Assembly (NCBI GenBank): GCA_937902865.1
Contig: CALFNJ010000220.1
Coordinates: 1 to 18,274, forward strand
Reading direction: 5' to 3'
Source of the DNA: an uncultured Opitutaceae bacterium
GTDB taxonomy: Bacteria; Verrucomicrobiota; Verrucomicrobiia; Opitutales; Opitutaceae
DNA length: 18,274 nucleotides
Below, one piece after another: positions 6,145 to 15,548 of the stretch; the first letter of the stretch is position 1; every line of letters starts with the position of its first letter. The notes under the pieces are model-generated. The model was not told where the DNA came from, made no database searches, and saw only the letters and a list, made by a program, of their open reading frames with translations. The translations under genes were made by a program, and so were the position numbers.

Positions 6145-8367
6145 TCAGAGCAGTCGCCACCGGCGGCGGAGGAGCATCTCCACGCCGTAGATTCCGAGCA
6201 GGGCGGCAAAAATTCCTTCGCGATGCCAGAGCGACTCGCGGCGCTCGGACAGCAGTTGGATCGGCGGCGGCTTCTGCTGCCAGGCCGCAGGAACAGAACC
6301 GTCCAGCAGCGCTCCGCCGGTTTGGGCGGCGAGGGTCCGCAGCCGTTGCTCATCGGGCGCCGCCGCCGGGAGCTCGCCGCGCTTGGCGGGCGCGGGGTCG
6401 ATGTTCAGCCAGCAGTGGATGGTGTCGCCCCGCTCGTCCTTCGCTTCGATCTGCCAGAATCCCGCGACGGACGGATGCCAGCGGAAGACGCGGGACGTTT
6501 CGTCGGCGGGAAGCTCGGTCAGCTCGGCGGCCGGTTGTCCGGTGAGCGTGGCTTCGAGCCGCAGCGGCCCCTTGACCGTTCCGCCCACGTGCAGGGCCAT
6601 GTCCTGGTCAATCGGAGCGCGCACCGGCGGATGCTCGAAGTGGAATTCCGTGTCGCGATCCCGGAGCAGCCAGGTGAAGAGATTTCCCCAGAACAACTCG
6701 ATGCCGCGATTCGCGCTGGGCTGATCGAGCCGCCAGCGCCAGAGCGCATCGGTCGCGAGGACGGCACTCTCGCCGCGCCCGTAACGCTGGATGGCGAGGA
6801 GGATCGCCCTGGCGCCGTCGCGGCCGGCTTCGGACGGATGCCGGGCGAGGACCTCGGCGCCGGGTTTGGCCCGTTCGACATGGGCCACGGTGGTGAAGCG
6901 CGGCGCCTGGTCCGCGAGACTGGCTTCGGGATTCGCGCCAAAGATCTCCTGGGTCCGCGGGCTCGTTTCCCATGTGGCCGGCGTCAGCTTGGCGTGAGGC
7001 GTTTCCGGGGTGGGCGAAATTCCGCCGGGTCCGGCCGGCCGGAAAACGACCGGAAGGGCCTTCTCGAGTTCGCTGCCGGAAAAGCCCCGCGTGGCGGCAT
7101 CGTTGGGCATCAGGCAGATCAGCACGCCGCCGTCGTTCACCCAGCGGCTGATCGCAGCCTGGCGGTCGGGCGGGATCTGGCGGGCGGGGACATTGGCCAG
7201 GACGATCACGCCGAAGGAAGAGAGCTGTTCGGGGGACGGCAGCTCGGACAGGACGCTCGGCGGCCGCGCTGTGGGCGGGAAGGGAAAAGCGAATACGGGC
7301 GTGAGCGTGAAGCCCTGGTTGCGCTTGAGGATGTCGGCGAGGAAACGGTAGTCCCAGTCGAGCACGCCCTGGACGTAGAGGATGCCGTTGGCATGCGGGC
7401 TCGCGACTTTCACTTCGGTTCGCGCCTTTTCCGCGCCCGCCTGCAGCTCGAACGTGAGGGTGCCCGGCTGCTCGGCGGCGCCTTGGACGGCCCAGTTTTC
7501 GAGATGCCGGCCGGCTTCGAGCCGGATGGAACCGGCATCCCTCGTCTTGCCGGTCACTGTGAGTTGGACCGGCAGCGTGGACGCGGCCGTCTGATAACTC
7601 TCGAACACCGCATCGAGCCGCACCAGCGAATGCGGCTCCGCCCGCACGGGGGCGTTGAACTCCCGGAGATGGAAGAACGCGGGCTCGATCGCGCGATTGC
7701 GCCCGACCACGAAAAACAGCGGCGTGCCGGTCGTGAGCGCGGCGCGAGCCGTCGCGTTCTGCGCCTCGGCCAGATCGGCGCCGCTCGTGTCGAGTCCATC
7801 GGTGAGAGCGACAATCCCGCCCCAACCGCCGGCCGGAGCGTGCGCGAGCACGTCCTGTAGCGAGCTGAACAAATCCGTGCGATCTCCGGGGATCGTGCTC
7901 GCGCCCGGAGCCGCGAGGTCAGGAATCGGCGTCAGACCCTGCGCGAAGGCGTAGCTCGTGACCGGAGCGAACGTCTTGCGCGCCGCCGGCTCGACGCGCT
8001 GCCATTGCGCGAGCGCGTCATCGAGCCGGCGCTGCTGACGATTGTCGCGCTCGGTCATGCTGTCGGAGCGGTCGACCAAAATGGCGAGCGGACGCGGATG
8101 CCGCTCAGGCCGGCCGTAGGTGCGCTCGATCCGCGTCGGCGCCGTGAGGAGCAGCAGGAGCCCGAGCCAGAGCGCCAGCCGCAGCAGACAAAGAAAACTG
8201 CGGCGCCACGGCGGGACGGCGACGAGGAGGTGGCGATAGCTGACGACGACGAGAACAAGGCCGATCGCGCCGGCGACGGCGAGCGTCCGCCAGGCCGCGT
8301 CCTCCGGCCAGCCCGCGAATCCGCCGGCACTGAACCACGAGATTTCCTCGACGGGTGGCATGGCCAT
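6145..8367 (-). CDS. VWA and glutamine-amidotransferase-like membrane protein
   Basis: This is a 740-residue membrane protein. Two transmembrane segments lie near residues 28-43 and 57-75. A von Willebrand A domain follows with the MIDAS motif DRSDS at 99-103 and a later LTDGLDTSG. A class-I glutamine-amidotransferase-like region (about 325-430: LYVQGVLDWDYRFLADIL, then FGVIVLANVPARQI and WVNDGGVLICL) sits on the far side of the membrane. No clear amidotransferase Cys-His pair is seen, so this is probably a binding fold rather than an enzyme. A last hydrophobic segment near the C-terminus ends in RRRWRLL. The start at 8367 overlaps the previous stop (TGATG), pointing to translational coupling; a second ATG at 8361 is also possible. 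The frame stays open to 8466, but that stretch lies inside the preceding gene. Confidence 0.88.
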   Translation of the reverse strand: MAMPPVEEISWFSAGGFAGWPEDAAWRTLAVAGAIGLVLVVVSYRHLLVAVPPWRRSFLCLLRLALWLGLLLLLTAPTRIERTYGRPERHPRPLAILVDRSDSMTERDNRQQRRLDDALAQWQRVEPAARKTFAPVTSYAFAQGLTPIPDLAAPGASTIPGDRTDLFSSLQDVLAHAPAGGWGGIVALTDGLDTSGADLAEAQNATARAALTTGTPLFFVVGRNRAIEPAFFHLREFNAPVRAEPHSLVRLDAVFESYQTAASTLPVQLTVTGKTRDAGSIRLEAGRHLENWAVQGAAEQPGTLTFELQAGAEKARTEVKVASPHANGILYVQGVLDWDYRFLADILKRNQGFTLTPVFAFPFPPTARPPSVLSELPSPEQLSSFGVIVLANVPARQIPPDRQAAISRWVNDGGVLICLMPNDAATRGFSGSELEKALPVVFRPAGPGGISPTPETPHAKLTPATWETSPRTQEIFGANPEASLADQAPRFTTVAHVERAKPGAEVLARHPSEAGRDGARAILLAIQRYGRGESAVLATDALWRWRLDQPSANRGIELFWGNLFTWLLRDRDTEFHFEHPPVRAPIDQDMALHVGGTVKGPLRLEATLTGQPAAELTELPADETSRVFRWHPSVAGFWQIEAKDERGDTIHCWLNIDPAPAKRGELPAAAPDEQRLRTLAAQTGGALLDGSVPAAWQQKPPPIQLLSERRESLWHREGIFAALLGIYGVEMLLRRRWRLL

Positions 8368-11300
8368 CAGCGGGGGGCGCCGGTGCGCGAGAGTTGTTCG
8401 AAGTAGTCCTCCACCGGCTTGCGGTAGTTGGGATCGATGTCCTCGGGACGGAAACGCCGGGTCCATTCGTCGCGCCGCACGGGCGGGTGGGATTCCTCGA
8501 TGGTCTTCGCCAAGGCGATGGCCTGGTCGGCAAGGGTCTTGCGCGTGGCCGCGGCGAGCGCCGCGTCAGACACCGTCGTCGTGTCGGCGCCGCGGGCCAG
8601 ATTATGCGCCGTGTCGCCCAGGCCGGCATCGTCGACCAACCCCTGTGCCTGCTGGGCGGCCTGCACCAGCAACGCCAGGCCGGCGGCACCGTCGTTCGGG
8701 CCGGTGAGCAAGGCCGCGGCAGCTTTCAGCCGCCGGATGGTTTCCGCGGACGCCAGATCGGGCGGCAGCGACCCGTCTTTGGCCGGACCGTTGTTGACCG
8801 CGATCGGCGCCGCTCCGGCTTGATCGCGGACGCGGATGTGGGGGGACGCCTGCGAACCCCTTTCGCGATCACCGGAATCGTTGGCAATGACACTGCCGTC
8901 CATGCCGCCATGACCGGAGCCGCCGCCGGCCGCATCGCTCTCGTGGTCGCTTTCTTCTGCGGCCTTTCCAGCCGGCAACACGAATTGTCCCTCCAGTTCG
9001 CCGGCGGGATGGTTGGCGGTGTCGATGCGGAGGCTGAGTCCGCCGGACGTGAGCGCGGCCAGCAGTTTCGCGAGGGAGAGCTCGCCGTTGGAATCGAGTG
9101 ACCAGGTTTGGCTGGAGATCTGGCCGAGGCCGAGGGCGCGGACCGGCCGGAGTTTTCCGTCGGAATCCGCGAGGAAAACGGCGGCGGCCAGTTCCCGGCT
9201 GCCGAGGCCGCCGAAGTTCACGGTGAGACGAACGATCGAGGTCAGGCGATTGACCGAGAGCCTGGCCACTCCGGCGGCCCGCGAGGCGCCGACCTCCGGG
9301 AGGGGTTGGAGTTTCGCTTCGTAGGTCGTGTTGACATAGCCGCTGCCGCTCGGCTGCAGCGGTGGCGGGAGCTTTGGCCCGGAAGACGATTTGCCGATGA
9401 CGGGATCCGGAGGGGGAGTGCCCGGAGTTGTGCTCTCGGCTTGGCCTTGCGACGCGGCGGATTTGCTCGGAGGGGAGGCGGAAGCGGAAGGGGAATCGGA
9501 CGGGCTGGGACTGGGAGTCGCGGCGACATCGGGAGGCGGCGACTGGTTGGCGAGTGCAGCCAAATGAGCCGCGCTGTCGGCCGAACCCTGTTGCTGCTGC
9601 CGCTTGGCTTCCGCCCGCAACTCCCGGCGCGCCTGGGCATTTGCTTGGGCCGCGGCCGAAGGATCCGAACGGTGGGCGGCATTTGCGACCTCGCGGCGAA
9701 TCTGGGCGAGCAGCGCGTTGCTGGCCACGCGGCCTTCCTTTTCCTGGGCGGCGACGGCGTGCTGCAGCAGGGCCTGCGTTTCCGCGCTGGGCGCGCGGGC
9801 GGCCGCGGGATCGCCGAGGCCGAGCTGGCGGGCGGCCTCGGTTGCGGCCCGGACCGACTCCTCCACGCTTTTCTGCACGTCAGGGACAAGAGCGTGCTCG
9901 GCTGCGAGCCTTTCGAGTTCCCGCGCAACGGCCGCCTGCTCGGCTGCCAGCATCGGCAGTTCGGCAAAGGCGGAGTCGAGTTCCTGGAGCTTGCGGTTGT
10001 TCTCGGCCTCTCGCTCGGCGAGTTGCTCCAGGCGTCCCGCGGGCGTCTCGCCGCGCGGCGGCAGTTGGACGGGATCCACGGCTGCTGCGGAATCCGCATC
10101 TGCGTCCGCGGCCTGGCTGGCCTGTGCTTCGAGGAAGGCCCGTTCCGCTGCCACGATTCGGGCCAGCGCCTGAGCCTGCAGGGCGGCGGCCGGCTCGTTT
10201 TCCCGGGCGGCGATCGCGCTCCCGGCCTGGGTCATGAACGGCCCGGCCTCGGCGAGCTGGGCGCTGACCGCGCTCGGGGCGCGAATCCGGATCGCGAAGC
10301 TCCGGGCTTCTTCCGTCGGCAGGGTCAGCTGGGTTTGAGCGGTTGCGACCTTTTCGTTTTCGGCGAGTTCGTCGGGGCTGGCTTCGGGCTGGATCGAGCG
10401 TGCCGGCGCGGCTGGCGACGGCGGCGTGAGCCGGAAATTTCTTCCGATCAATTCCGTCTGCGCCTGTTTCAGCTCGCGCAATCGCCGCAGCATCTCCTGC
10501 GCCTCGGCTCCGAATCGGCTTTCGTCGTGAAAGGCCGGGTCGGCCGGAATCACCTCGACAAATTGCAGCGGCGAATTCACCGCGGGAAAATCCGGAGGGA
10601 AATTCGCCTCGCCGCGGAGAAAGTAGGACACCACGTCGCCGACCTCCGCTCCGGTCTCATCGAGGAAGAGTGTGAGGTTCAGATCGCCCGCTCCCGGCTG
10701 GATCAGCATGTAACCTATTGGGTTACTTTTGGACTGGACGGGCGCGCCGAGATCGGCGGCGGTGAGAGGATAAGAACGGAGCGGGGTGCCGTTGAGCGCG
10801 ACCTCGAGCGAGATCGCGCGGAAGCCCTTGTTCGAGGTGGCATGCGCGAGGAGCGGGATCTCCTCGTTGATCCTGGCCTGGAGGGAATGCGCCGGGCTCG
10901 TCCAGGTGATCGCCGCCTGCAGCGGCTCCTCGGGCGGAGCGACGACGGGCCGACGGGCCGGAGCTGGACGGATCGCGGTGGCTTGAAACGGCGACGGCGG
11001 CGGTGGTCGATGCAGGAGCACCTGTTCAAATCCGATCAGGCCGAGCAGCAGCCACGTGCACGCGATGCTGCCCACCCAGGCGAGGGTGCCGAAGGGCCGG
11101 TGTTCGCGGAGTTGCCGCGTAGCGTCGGCCCGCTGTTCGACGGCCATCGCCGAGGACGTGAGCGCGAGTTCCACCGTCGACTCAATCCGCGCGCGCAGCG
11201 CCCAGCGTGCATCGATCTCCTGCGCGAGCGCGTGTCCGTCCAGATGGCGCACGCGGCGATACCAGCGAACCAGCAGCCAGAGCGAGAGCACGCCGGGCAG

Positions 11301-11459
11301 GGCCGCCCAGAAGCGGCTCGCGGCGAACCAGCCGAGTTGCACGCCTCCGACCCAGGCGGGCAGGGCGAGCGCCGCGGCGGCGGACCATAGCAGCAGCGTG
11401 CCGCGCGAACGGCGCCGCTGGCGGCGCAGGAAGACTTCGATGAACGAGGCGGGCTTCAT
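8367..11459 (-). CDS. Large DUF4175-like membrane protein with apparent CHRD domain
   Basis: This 1030-residue protein has three predicted transmembrane helices near 21-40, 47-65 and 125-147. An extracytoplasmic beta-rich part follows, then a long Ala/Glu/Gln-rich, probably helical or coiled-coil region (about 400-640) and a Pro/Ser linker (about 640-700). Residues about 706-825 resemble a CHRD domain: GVARLSVNRLTSIVRLTVNF, then GELSLAKLLAAL and NHPAGELEGQFVLP, like the usual ending in GGEIRGQ. The C-terminal part ends PNYRKPVEDYFEQLSR, a form common in large membrane proteins of MoxR/VWA operons. The overall plan resembles DUF4175-type proteins, though I cannot confirm the family. The ATG at 11459 overlaps the preceding stop (ATGA). 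The open frame continues to 11642 inside the BatA-like gene and is not used. Function is unknown; a scaffold role is inferred. Confidence 0.82.
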   Translation of the reverse strand: MKPASFIEVFLRRQRRRSRGTLLLWSAAAALALPAWVGGVQLGWFAASRFWAALPGVLSLWLLVRWYRRVRHLDGHALAQEIDARWALRARIESTVELALTSSAMAVEQRADATRQLREHRPFGTLAWVGSIACTWLLLGLIGFEQVLLHRPPPPSPFQATAIRPAPARRPVVAPPEEPLQAAITWTSPAHSLQARINEEIPLLAHATSNKGFRAISLEVALNGTPLRSYPLTAADLGAPVQSKSNPIGYMLIQPGAGDLNLTLFLDETGAEVGDVVSYFLRGEANFPPDFPAVNSPLQFVEVIPADPAFHDESRFGAEAQEMLRRLRELKQAQTELIGRNFRLTPPSPAAPARSIQPEASPDELAENEKVATAQTQLTLPTEEARSFAIRIRAPSAVSAQLAEAGPFMTQAGSAIAARENEPAAALQAQALARIVAAERAFLEAQASQAADADADSAAAVDPVQLPPRGETPAGRLEQLAEREAENNRKLQELDSAFAELPMLAAEQAAVARELERLAAEHALVPDVQKSVEESVRAATEAARQLGLGDPAAARAPSAETQALLQHAVAAQEKEGRVASNALLAQIRREVANAAHRSDPSAAAQANAQARRELRAEAKRQQQQGSADSAAHLAALANQSPPPDVAATPSPSPSDSPSASASPPSKSAASQGQAESTTPGTPPPDPVIGKSSSGPKLPPPLQPSGSGYVNTTYEAKLQPLPEVGASRAAGVARLSVNRLTSIVRLTVNFGGLGSRELAAAVFLADSDGKLRPVRALGLGQISSQTWSLDSNGELSLAKLLAALTSGGLSLRIDTANHPAGELEGQFVLPAGKAAEESDHESDAAGGGSGHGGMDGSVIANDSGDRERGSQASPHIRVRDQAGAAPIAVNNGPAKDGSLPPDLASAETIRRLKAAAALLTGPNDGAAGLALLVQAAQQAQGLVDDAGLGDTAHNLARGADTTTVSDAALAAATRKTLADQAIALAKTIEESHPPVRRDEWTRRFRPEDIDPNYRKPVEDYFEQLSRTGAPR

Positions 11460-13516
11460 CGGACGGTGCGGTTGGCGAGGCTGAGTTCCGCGAGCACGAG
11501 CAACGCTGCAGCGGCAACGGCCCACCACCAGAGCGGCGCGCGCTGCTCGGCCTCGGTCGCCGCGATTTGGACGCGGGGAATTTTCGCCTCGGGCGCCGGC
11601 TCCGCCGAGATCAGCCCGAGCCAGGGCGTGCCTGCCGTCCAAGACGCGAGGTCGCTTTCCTCGGCGGGGACATTCACGGCGAAAAGCTTCCGATCCTTGT
11701 CCTGCGTGAATTCATAGATACCGGGCAGCAGCGGCGTCACGGCGCCGGAGAGCTCGGTCTCCGTCACCCCCGCGGCCGGGCCTTCGACGCCGTGCCAGCG
11801 GCCGGCAGGCCCTTCCAGCGGGAGCGTCTGACCGGTCAGGCCGGTCACGGCCGTCACCTGCTGGGCGTGGAAGAGATACGTGACCGCCTGATGCAGGAAC
11901 GGCAGGAACGAAGGCGTCACCGGCCAGTCTCCCGCGCGCCGGTCGGGAATGAAGCCGCAGGCCAGCACTCGTCCTGGGCCGACCCGGATTTCGCCGATGG
12001 CGGCCGCGTCGTCCGACCAGTGCGCGAGCGGCTCGACTGCCTGCGCCGGCATCGACCAGCCCTGCGTGAACTCCCAGCCGAGCAGCATCTGCAGCCGGCG
12101 CTGGCTGAGCGCCGCCACGAGCGCATGGCCCATCGCCCAGTCGTGCACCGGCCAGGATTCGGTCCGGCGTGGCAGCGGGGAAAACGTCACCTGATGAACG
12201 GCGAGCCAGGCCGACTGCGCGGGACCGCCGCTCGCGAAGATCAGCGCGGAGCCTCCGTCGGCGAGAAACGCATCCAGGTTGGCGGCGGCGGCGCCGGAAA
12301 ATGAACCGTCGTTGCGCAGCACCGCGACGGCGCGCGCGGGCCATTTGCCGGCGGGCGGCGCCATGAGCGTGAAGGCGGGCGGGAGATTCGCCGCGGAGGC
12401 GAGCGCCACGCCGGCGAAATCGGCGTCGGCTCCGGGCGCCGCCGCGTCGAGCAGCACCGGGCCTTCGCTGCTCGGCTGCCAGACGGCGTAGGCCGAGTCG
12501 TCCGCGGCGAGGTCGTCGGCATCGAGGCGGCAGCGCAGCCAGAACGCGTGATCGGTCGGGCCGGGCAGGTCGATCTCCACCGTGCGCGTTTCCTGCGGCT
12601 CGAGCTCGAGCTTCTCCACGCGGAGCGGGCGAGGGGAAGGTGAGGGATTGGCGGAAGGAGAAAATGGGGCGGCGACCTCCTGGTCGCCGTCACGCGACCG
12701 GGAGGTCGCGTCCCCAGTGGAGATCGCGGGATCGTTGCGGTAGAGGCTGAGCGTCCGGGTTTGTCGGCCGGTGAAATTGCGCACCGTGACGGTGGCGCGA
12801 AGGCCCCGCTCGGTCGTGGTCAGGATCGGCGGGAGGACGGCAGCCTGGCGAGCGGGTGCGGGTGGAATCGGTGAGGAAGTGACGGTTACGCCCGGCGGCA
12901 GCTTGCGCCCGAAATCCGAGCCCGACCACGTGAGACGCTGCTCGTCGCTGACCAGGATGATTTCGCGGCGATCGGCGGGCAACGCGGCGAGCGCATCGCC
13001 CGCCATGCGCAGCGCCGGCTCGGCACGCGCGGTGAGCCAGCCGGGGGAGAGCCCGGCCAGCGCCTCGAGCGGGCGGGTGGTGTCGACGGTGGGAGCGATC
13101 ACCCACGAGGGCTGGGGCGCCATGAGCATGAGGCCGACCTTGTCGCCTTCCGCCAGGTCACCGACTTTTTCCCGGGCCCACTGGCGCAGGTCGTCCCAGC
13201 GACGGCCGGATTGGAGGCTGAACGAATTGTCGACGACGATCGCCACGGCGCGGTTGGGGCGCGTGAGGTCGCGGTTCTCAAAAAAAGGCCGGGCGAAGGC
13301 GGCGGCCAGCAGCGCCAAGACGAGGCAGCGGAGCAGCAGCACGAGCCAGCGGCACAGGCGTTGCCAGAGGTTGTCGCTCGAGCGTTTGCCGGCGTTGAGA
13401 AAGCGAAGCGAAGGAAAGACCACCGGGCGCCGCGGCCAGCGGCGCAGCAGGTGCAGGAGCAGCGGAAGTCCCACCGCGAAGGCGCCGGCGAGGAATTCGG
13501 GAAAGAGCCAGTTCAT
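11456..13516 (-). CDS. BatA-like VWA membrane protein
   Basis: This is a 686-residue protein. Residues 1-77 match the BatA N-terminal region: a first hydrophobic segment, LLHLLRRWPRRPVVFPSLRFL, then a second transmembrane helix (about 57-74). The VWA domain follows with the MIDAS motif DNSFS at 96-100 and LVSDEQRLTW near 188-197. The remainder is a long extracytoplasmic part closed by a C-terminal transmembrane helix (WWWAVAAAALLVLAEL). BatA-like proteins work with MoxR ATPases in aerotolerance or stress complexes in other bacteria; the role here is inferred. Residues 268-284 are encoded by a palindromic repeat (12666-12715), and a Pro/Ser run follows, giving an apparently inserted linker between beta-rich parts. 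It lies 12 bp after the DUF58 gene and overlaps the next gene by 4 bp. Confidence 0.9.
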   Translation of the reverse strand: MNWLFPEFLAGAFAVGLPLLLHLLRRWPRRPVVFPSLRFLNAGKRSSDNLWQRLCRWLVLLLRCLVLALLAAAFARPFFENRDLTRPNRAVAIVVDNSFSLQSGRRWDDLRQWAREKVGDLAEGDKVGLMLMAPQPSWVIAPTVDTTRPLEALAGLSPGWLTARAEPALRMAGDALAALPADRREIILVSDEQRLTWSGSDFGRKLPPGVTVTSSPIPPAPARQAAVLPPILTTTERGLRATVTVRNFTGRQTRTLSLYRNDPAISTGDATSRSRDGDQEVAAPFSPSANPSPSPRPLRVEKLELEPQETRTVEIDLPGPTDHAFWLRCRLDADDLAADDSAYAVWQPSSEGPVLLDAAAPGADADFAGVALASAANLPPAFTLMAPPAGKWPARAVAVLRNDGSFSGAAAANLDAFLADGGSALIFASGGPAQSAWLAVHQVTFSPLPRRTESWPVHDWAMGHALVAALSQRRLQMLLGWEFTQGWSMPAQAVEPLAHWSDDAAAIGEIRVGPGRVLACGFIPDRRAGDWPVTPSFLPFLHQAVTYLFHAQQVTAVTGLTGQTLPLEGPAGRWHGVEGPAAGVTETELSGAVTPLLPGIYEFTQDKDRKLFAVNVPAEESDLASWTAGTPWLGLISAEPAPEAKIPRVQIAATEAEQRAPLWWWAVAAAALLVLAELSLANRTVR
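12666..12715. repeat. Palindrome carried inside the BatA-like coding sequence
   Basis: Arms 12666-12687 and 12694-12715 are inverted copies matching at 19 of 22 positions around a 6-base loop, and one more pair (12665/12716) extends the stem. It is read in frame as residues 268-284 of the BatA-like protein, a charged segment (GDATSRSRDGDQEVAAP) with no obvious structure. The central core GCGACCTCC(C/T)GGTCGC is itself close to palindromic in each arm. Confidence 0.8.
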
Positions 13517-13528
13517 GGTCGATCCCGG

Positions 13529-14419
13529 TCAGCTCCGGCCGGCGCGGACGGCGAGATAGGCGCTGAGCGCGTCCACCGGCGCGACATCGGTTCGGAGCGA
13601 AAGATGGGCGAAGCCGTTTTCGAGGAAGAGATCGTGGATCCGGACCCGATGCGCCGCGAACGCCGCGCGATACGCCGCCGCGGCCGCAGGTGGATCGAGC
13701 GGCCATTCGCTCCCGGTCTCGGGATCCTGAAACTGGGCGGGATCCGAGAAGGTGAAATCCTCCTCCTCGGGATCGGCGAGATGCAGCGCCAGGGCGTCGT
13801 GGCCTTCGAAGCGCAGACGCCGGATCACGTCGGCGATCGCATCGGCCTCCTCGTAGAAGTCGCTGGCGATCACGAAGAGGCAGGCGCGCGGCGCGGCATC
13901 GGCAGCCTGGGCGAGCGTGCGCGCCAGAGGCGTTTGACGGGACGACGCGGGGGTCTCGAGCGTCGCCCAGAGCGAGCGCAGCCGTCCGGGCGAACTGCTG
14001 GGCGGCAGATAGCCGGACAGTTCCTCGGCGAGCAGCCCGATGCCGCCCGCGTCGCGCTGGCGCCGGACGACGAGCGAAAGCGCCGCGAGTGCGCTCCGGC
14101 CGTAGTCGAGCTTGGTCATCAGCTTGGGCCGGCTGGCGTAGTTCATCGAGGCGGAGACATCGAGCAGCAGCAGGACACGCATCGGCGTCTCCTCGTGGGC
14201 TTCGCGCAGGTGCGCGCGATCCGTGCGGGCGAGCAGGCGCCAGTCGACGCGCCGGAGATCGTCGCCGGGATGATAATCGCGGTAGTCGGCGAACTCGACG
14301 CTCGCCCCGCGCCGCCGGCTGCGGTGCCGGCCCGCGCCAACCGCGTCGGCGAGGCAGCGCGCGCGCAGCGGCAGCGACGTGAGGGCCGCCAGTTCCGCCA
14401 TGTCCAGCGGAGCGAACAT
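13529..14419 (-). CDS. DUF58 domain protein
   Basis: This 296-residue protein carries the DUF58 signature ASVEFADYRDYHPGDDLRRVDW (split here as VEFADYRDYHPGDD and RRVDWRLLART, about 41-67), followed by a VWA-like domain with MIDAS motif DVSAS at 87-91. DUF58 proteins are standard partners of MoxR ATPases and are often encoded directly after moxR, as here. There is no transmembrane segment, so it is probably cytoplasmic and may link MoxR to the membrane VWA proteins. The ATG at 14419 is chosen; a GTG at 14449 would add ten residues and lies closer to the moxR stop at 14476. The open frame extends to 14689 inside moxR and is not used. No Shine-Dalgarno sequence is apparent. Confidence 0.9.
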   Translation of the reverse strand: MFAPLDMAELAALTSLPLRARCLADAVGAGRHRSRRRGASVEFADYRDYHPGDDLRRVDWRLLARTDRAHLREAHEETPMRVLLLLDVSASMNYASRPKLMTKLDYGRSALAALSLVVRRQRDAGGIGLLAEELSGYLPPSSSPGRLRSLWATLETPASSRQTPLARTLAQAADAAPRACLFVIASDFYEEADAIADVIRRLRFEGHDALALHLADPEEEDFTFSDPAQFQDPETGSEWPLDPPAAAAAYRAAFAAHRVRIHDLFLENGFAHLSLRTDVAPVDALSAYLAVRAGRS

Positions 14420-14475
14420 GGGCGGGGCGATCGGAGCGGATTGGCTCACGGCGGGAAGGCCGAAAGTAACGCCGA

Positions 14476-15486
14476 TTACGGCTTCACCGCTTGCAGCAGT
14501 TCCTCCACGAGACGGTCGGCATCGATGCGGTCCGCTTCGGCGCGATAGTTCAGCACGAGGCGGTGACGCAGCACGACCTTGGCGGAAGCCGCAATGTCGG
14601 CGGCGGAGCAATTGAAGCGGCCGTCGAGCGCCGCGGTGACCTTGGCCGCGAGCGCGAGCGCCTGGGTCGCGCGAGGGCCGGCGCCCCATTGCACGCAGCG
14701 CTTCACCACCGCGGGAGCGGAACCGCCATCGGGCCGCGTGGCCTGCGCGAAGCGGACGGCGAACTCGGCGGCGCTGGCGGGAACGTGAATCCGCCGCACG
14801 ACCTGCTGCAACTCGAGCAGCTTTTCTGCGGTGCAGACTTTTTCGAGAGCGGCGGGCGGAGCGCCCGTGGTCGCCTGGAGGATCTGCGCTTCGGCGGCGG
14901 CGCTGGGATAGCCCAGGCGCAGGGAGAACATGAAGCGGTCGAGCTGCGCCTCGGGCAGCGGATAGGTGCCTTCCTGCTCGATGGGATTCTGGGTCGCGAG
15001 GACGAAGAACGGTTTCGGCAGGTCGCGGGTCACGCCGGCGGTGGTGACGCGGCGCTCCTCCATCGCCTCGAGCAGGGCGGACTGGGTCTTGGCCGGCGCG
15101 CGATTGATTTCGTCGGCGAGCAGCAACTGGGTGAACACCGGGCCGGAGGTGAAGCGGAAGCTGCGGCGGCGGTCCTCGAGTTCCTCGAGAATCTCGGAGC
15201 CGGTGATGTCGCTCGGCATCAGGTCAGGCGTGAACTGGATGCGGCGAAAGGTGAGGTCGCTCGCCTCGGCGAGGGATTTGACGAGCAGCGTCTTGGCCAG
15301 GCCGGGCACGCCAACCATGAGACAATGGCCCTGGGCCAGCAGCGCGACGAAGAGATCGCGGATCACGATCTCCTGGCCGATGACGCGCTTGGCGAGTTCG
15401 CCCTGCAGGCGGGCGTAGAGCCCGGGGACGTCGCGCAGGGCCTGGACGTCGGCGTTGGTGGCGGAGGGAGCGGAGGCAACATTCAT
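14476..15486 (-). CDS. moxR: MoxR family AAA+ ATPase
   Basis: This 336-residue MoxR-type AAA+ ATPase is complete at the usual length of about 320-340. Walker A is GVPGLAKT (59-66), Walker B LLLADEIN with D125/E126, and sensor 1 lies in VLATQNPIEQEGTYPLPEAQLDRF (only VLATQNPIEQEG is needed for recognition). MoxR proteins act as chaperone-like ATPases with VWA-domain partners in maturing or remodelling complexes, and the DUF58 and VWA genes follow directly. The ATG at 15486 fits family length; upstream extension to 15531 gives a Pro/Arg-rich peptide that does not look native. It lies 62 bp after the sigma factor gene, so it is probably cotranscribed, though an internal promoter is possible. Confidence 0.95.
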   Translation of the reverse strand: MNVASAPSATNADVQALRDVPGLYARLQGELAKRVIGQEIVIRDLFVALLAQGHCLMVGVPGLAKTLLVKSLAEASDLTFRRIQFTPDLMPSDITGSEILEELEDRRRSFRFTSGPVFTQLLLADEINRAPAKTQSALLEAMEERRVTTAGVTRDLPKPFFVLATQNPIEQEGTYPLPEAQLDRFMFSLRLGYPSAAAEAQILQATTGAPPAALEKVCTAEKLLELQQVVRRIHVPASAAEFAVRFAQATRPDGGSAPAVVKRCVQWGAGPRATQALALAAKVTAALDGRFNCSAADIAASAKVVLRHRLVLNYRAEADRIDADRLVEELLQAVKP

Positions 15487-15548
15487 GGGGAAGAAGCGAG
15501 GGCGAGGCGGGAAAGCGCCGCGCGGAATCACGGACGATGCCGTCGCGG

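Noticed and set aside
6133..7860. 575-aa plus-strand ORF
   Set aside because: It is antisense to the VWA/amidotransferase-like gene and low in information; the minus-strand protein has clear motifs.
9108..11390. 760-aa plus-strand ORF
   Set aside because: It is antisense to the large operon protein, is rich in Arg and Gly and lacks any domain.
13211..14548. 445-aa plus-strand ORF
   Set aside because: It is a shadow of the BatA-like and DUF58 genes, which carry intact VWA and DUF58 motifs in the opposite direction.
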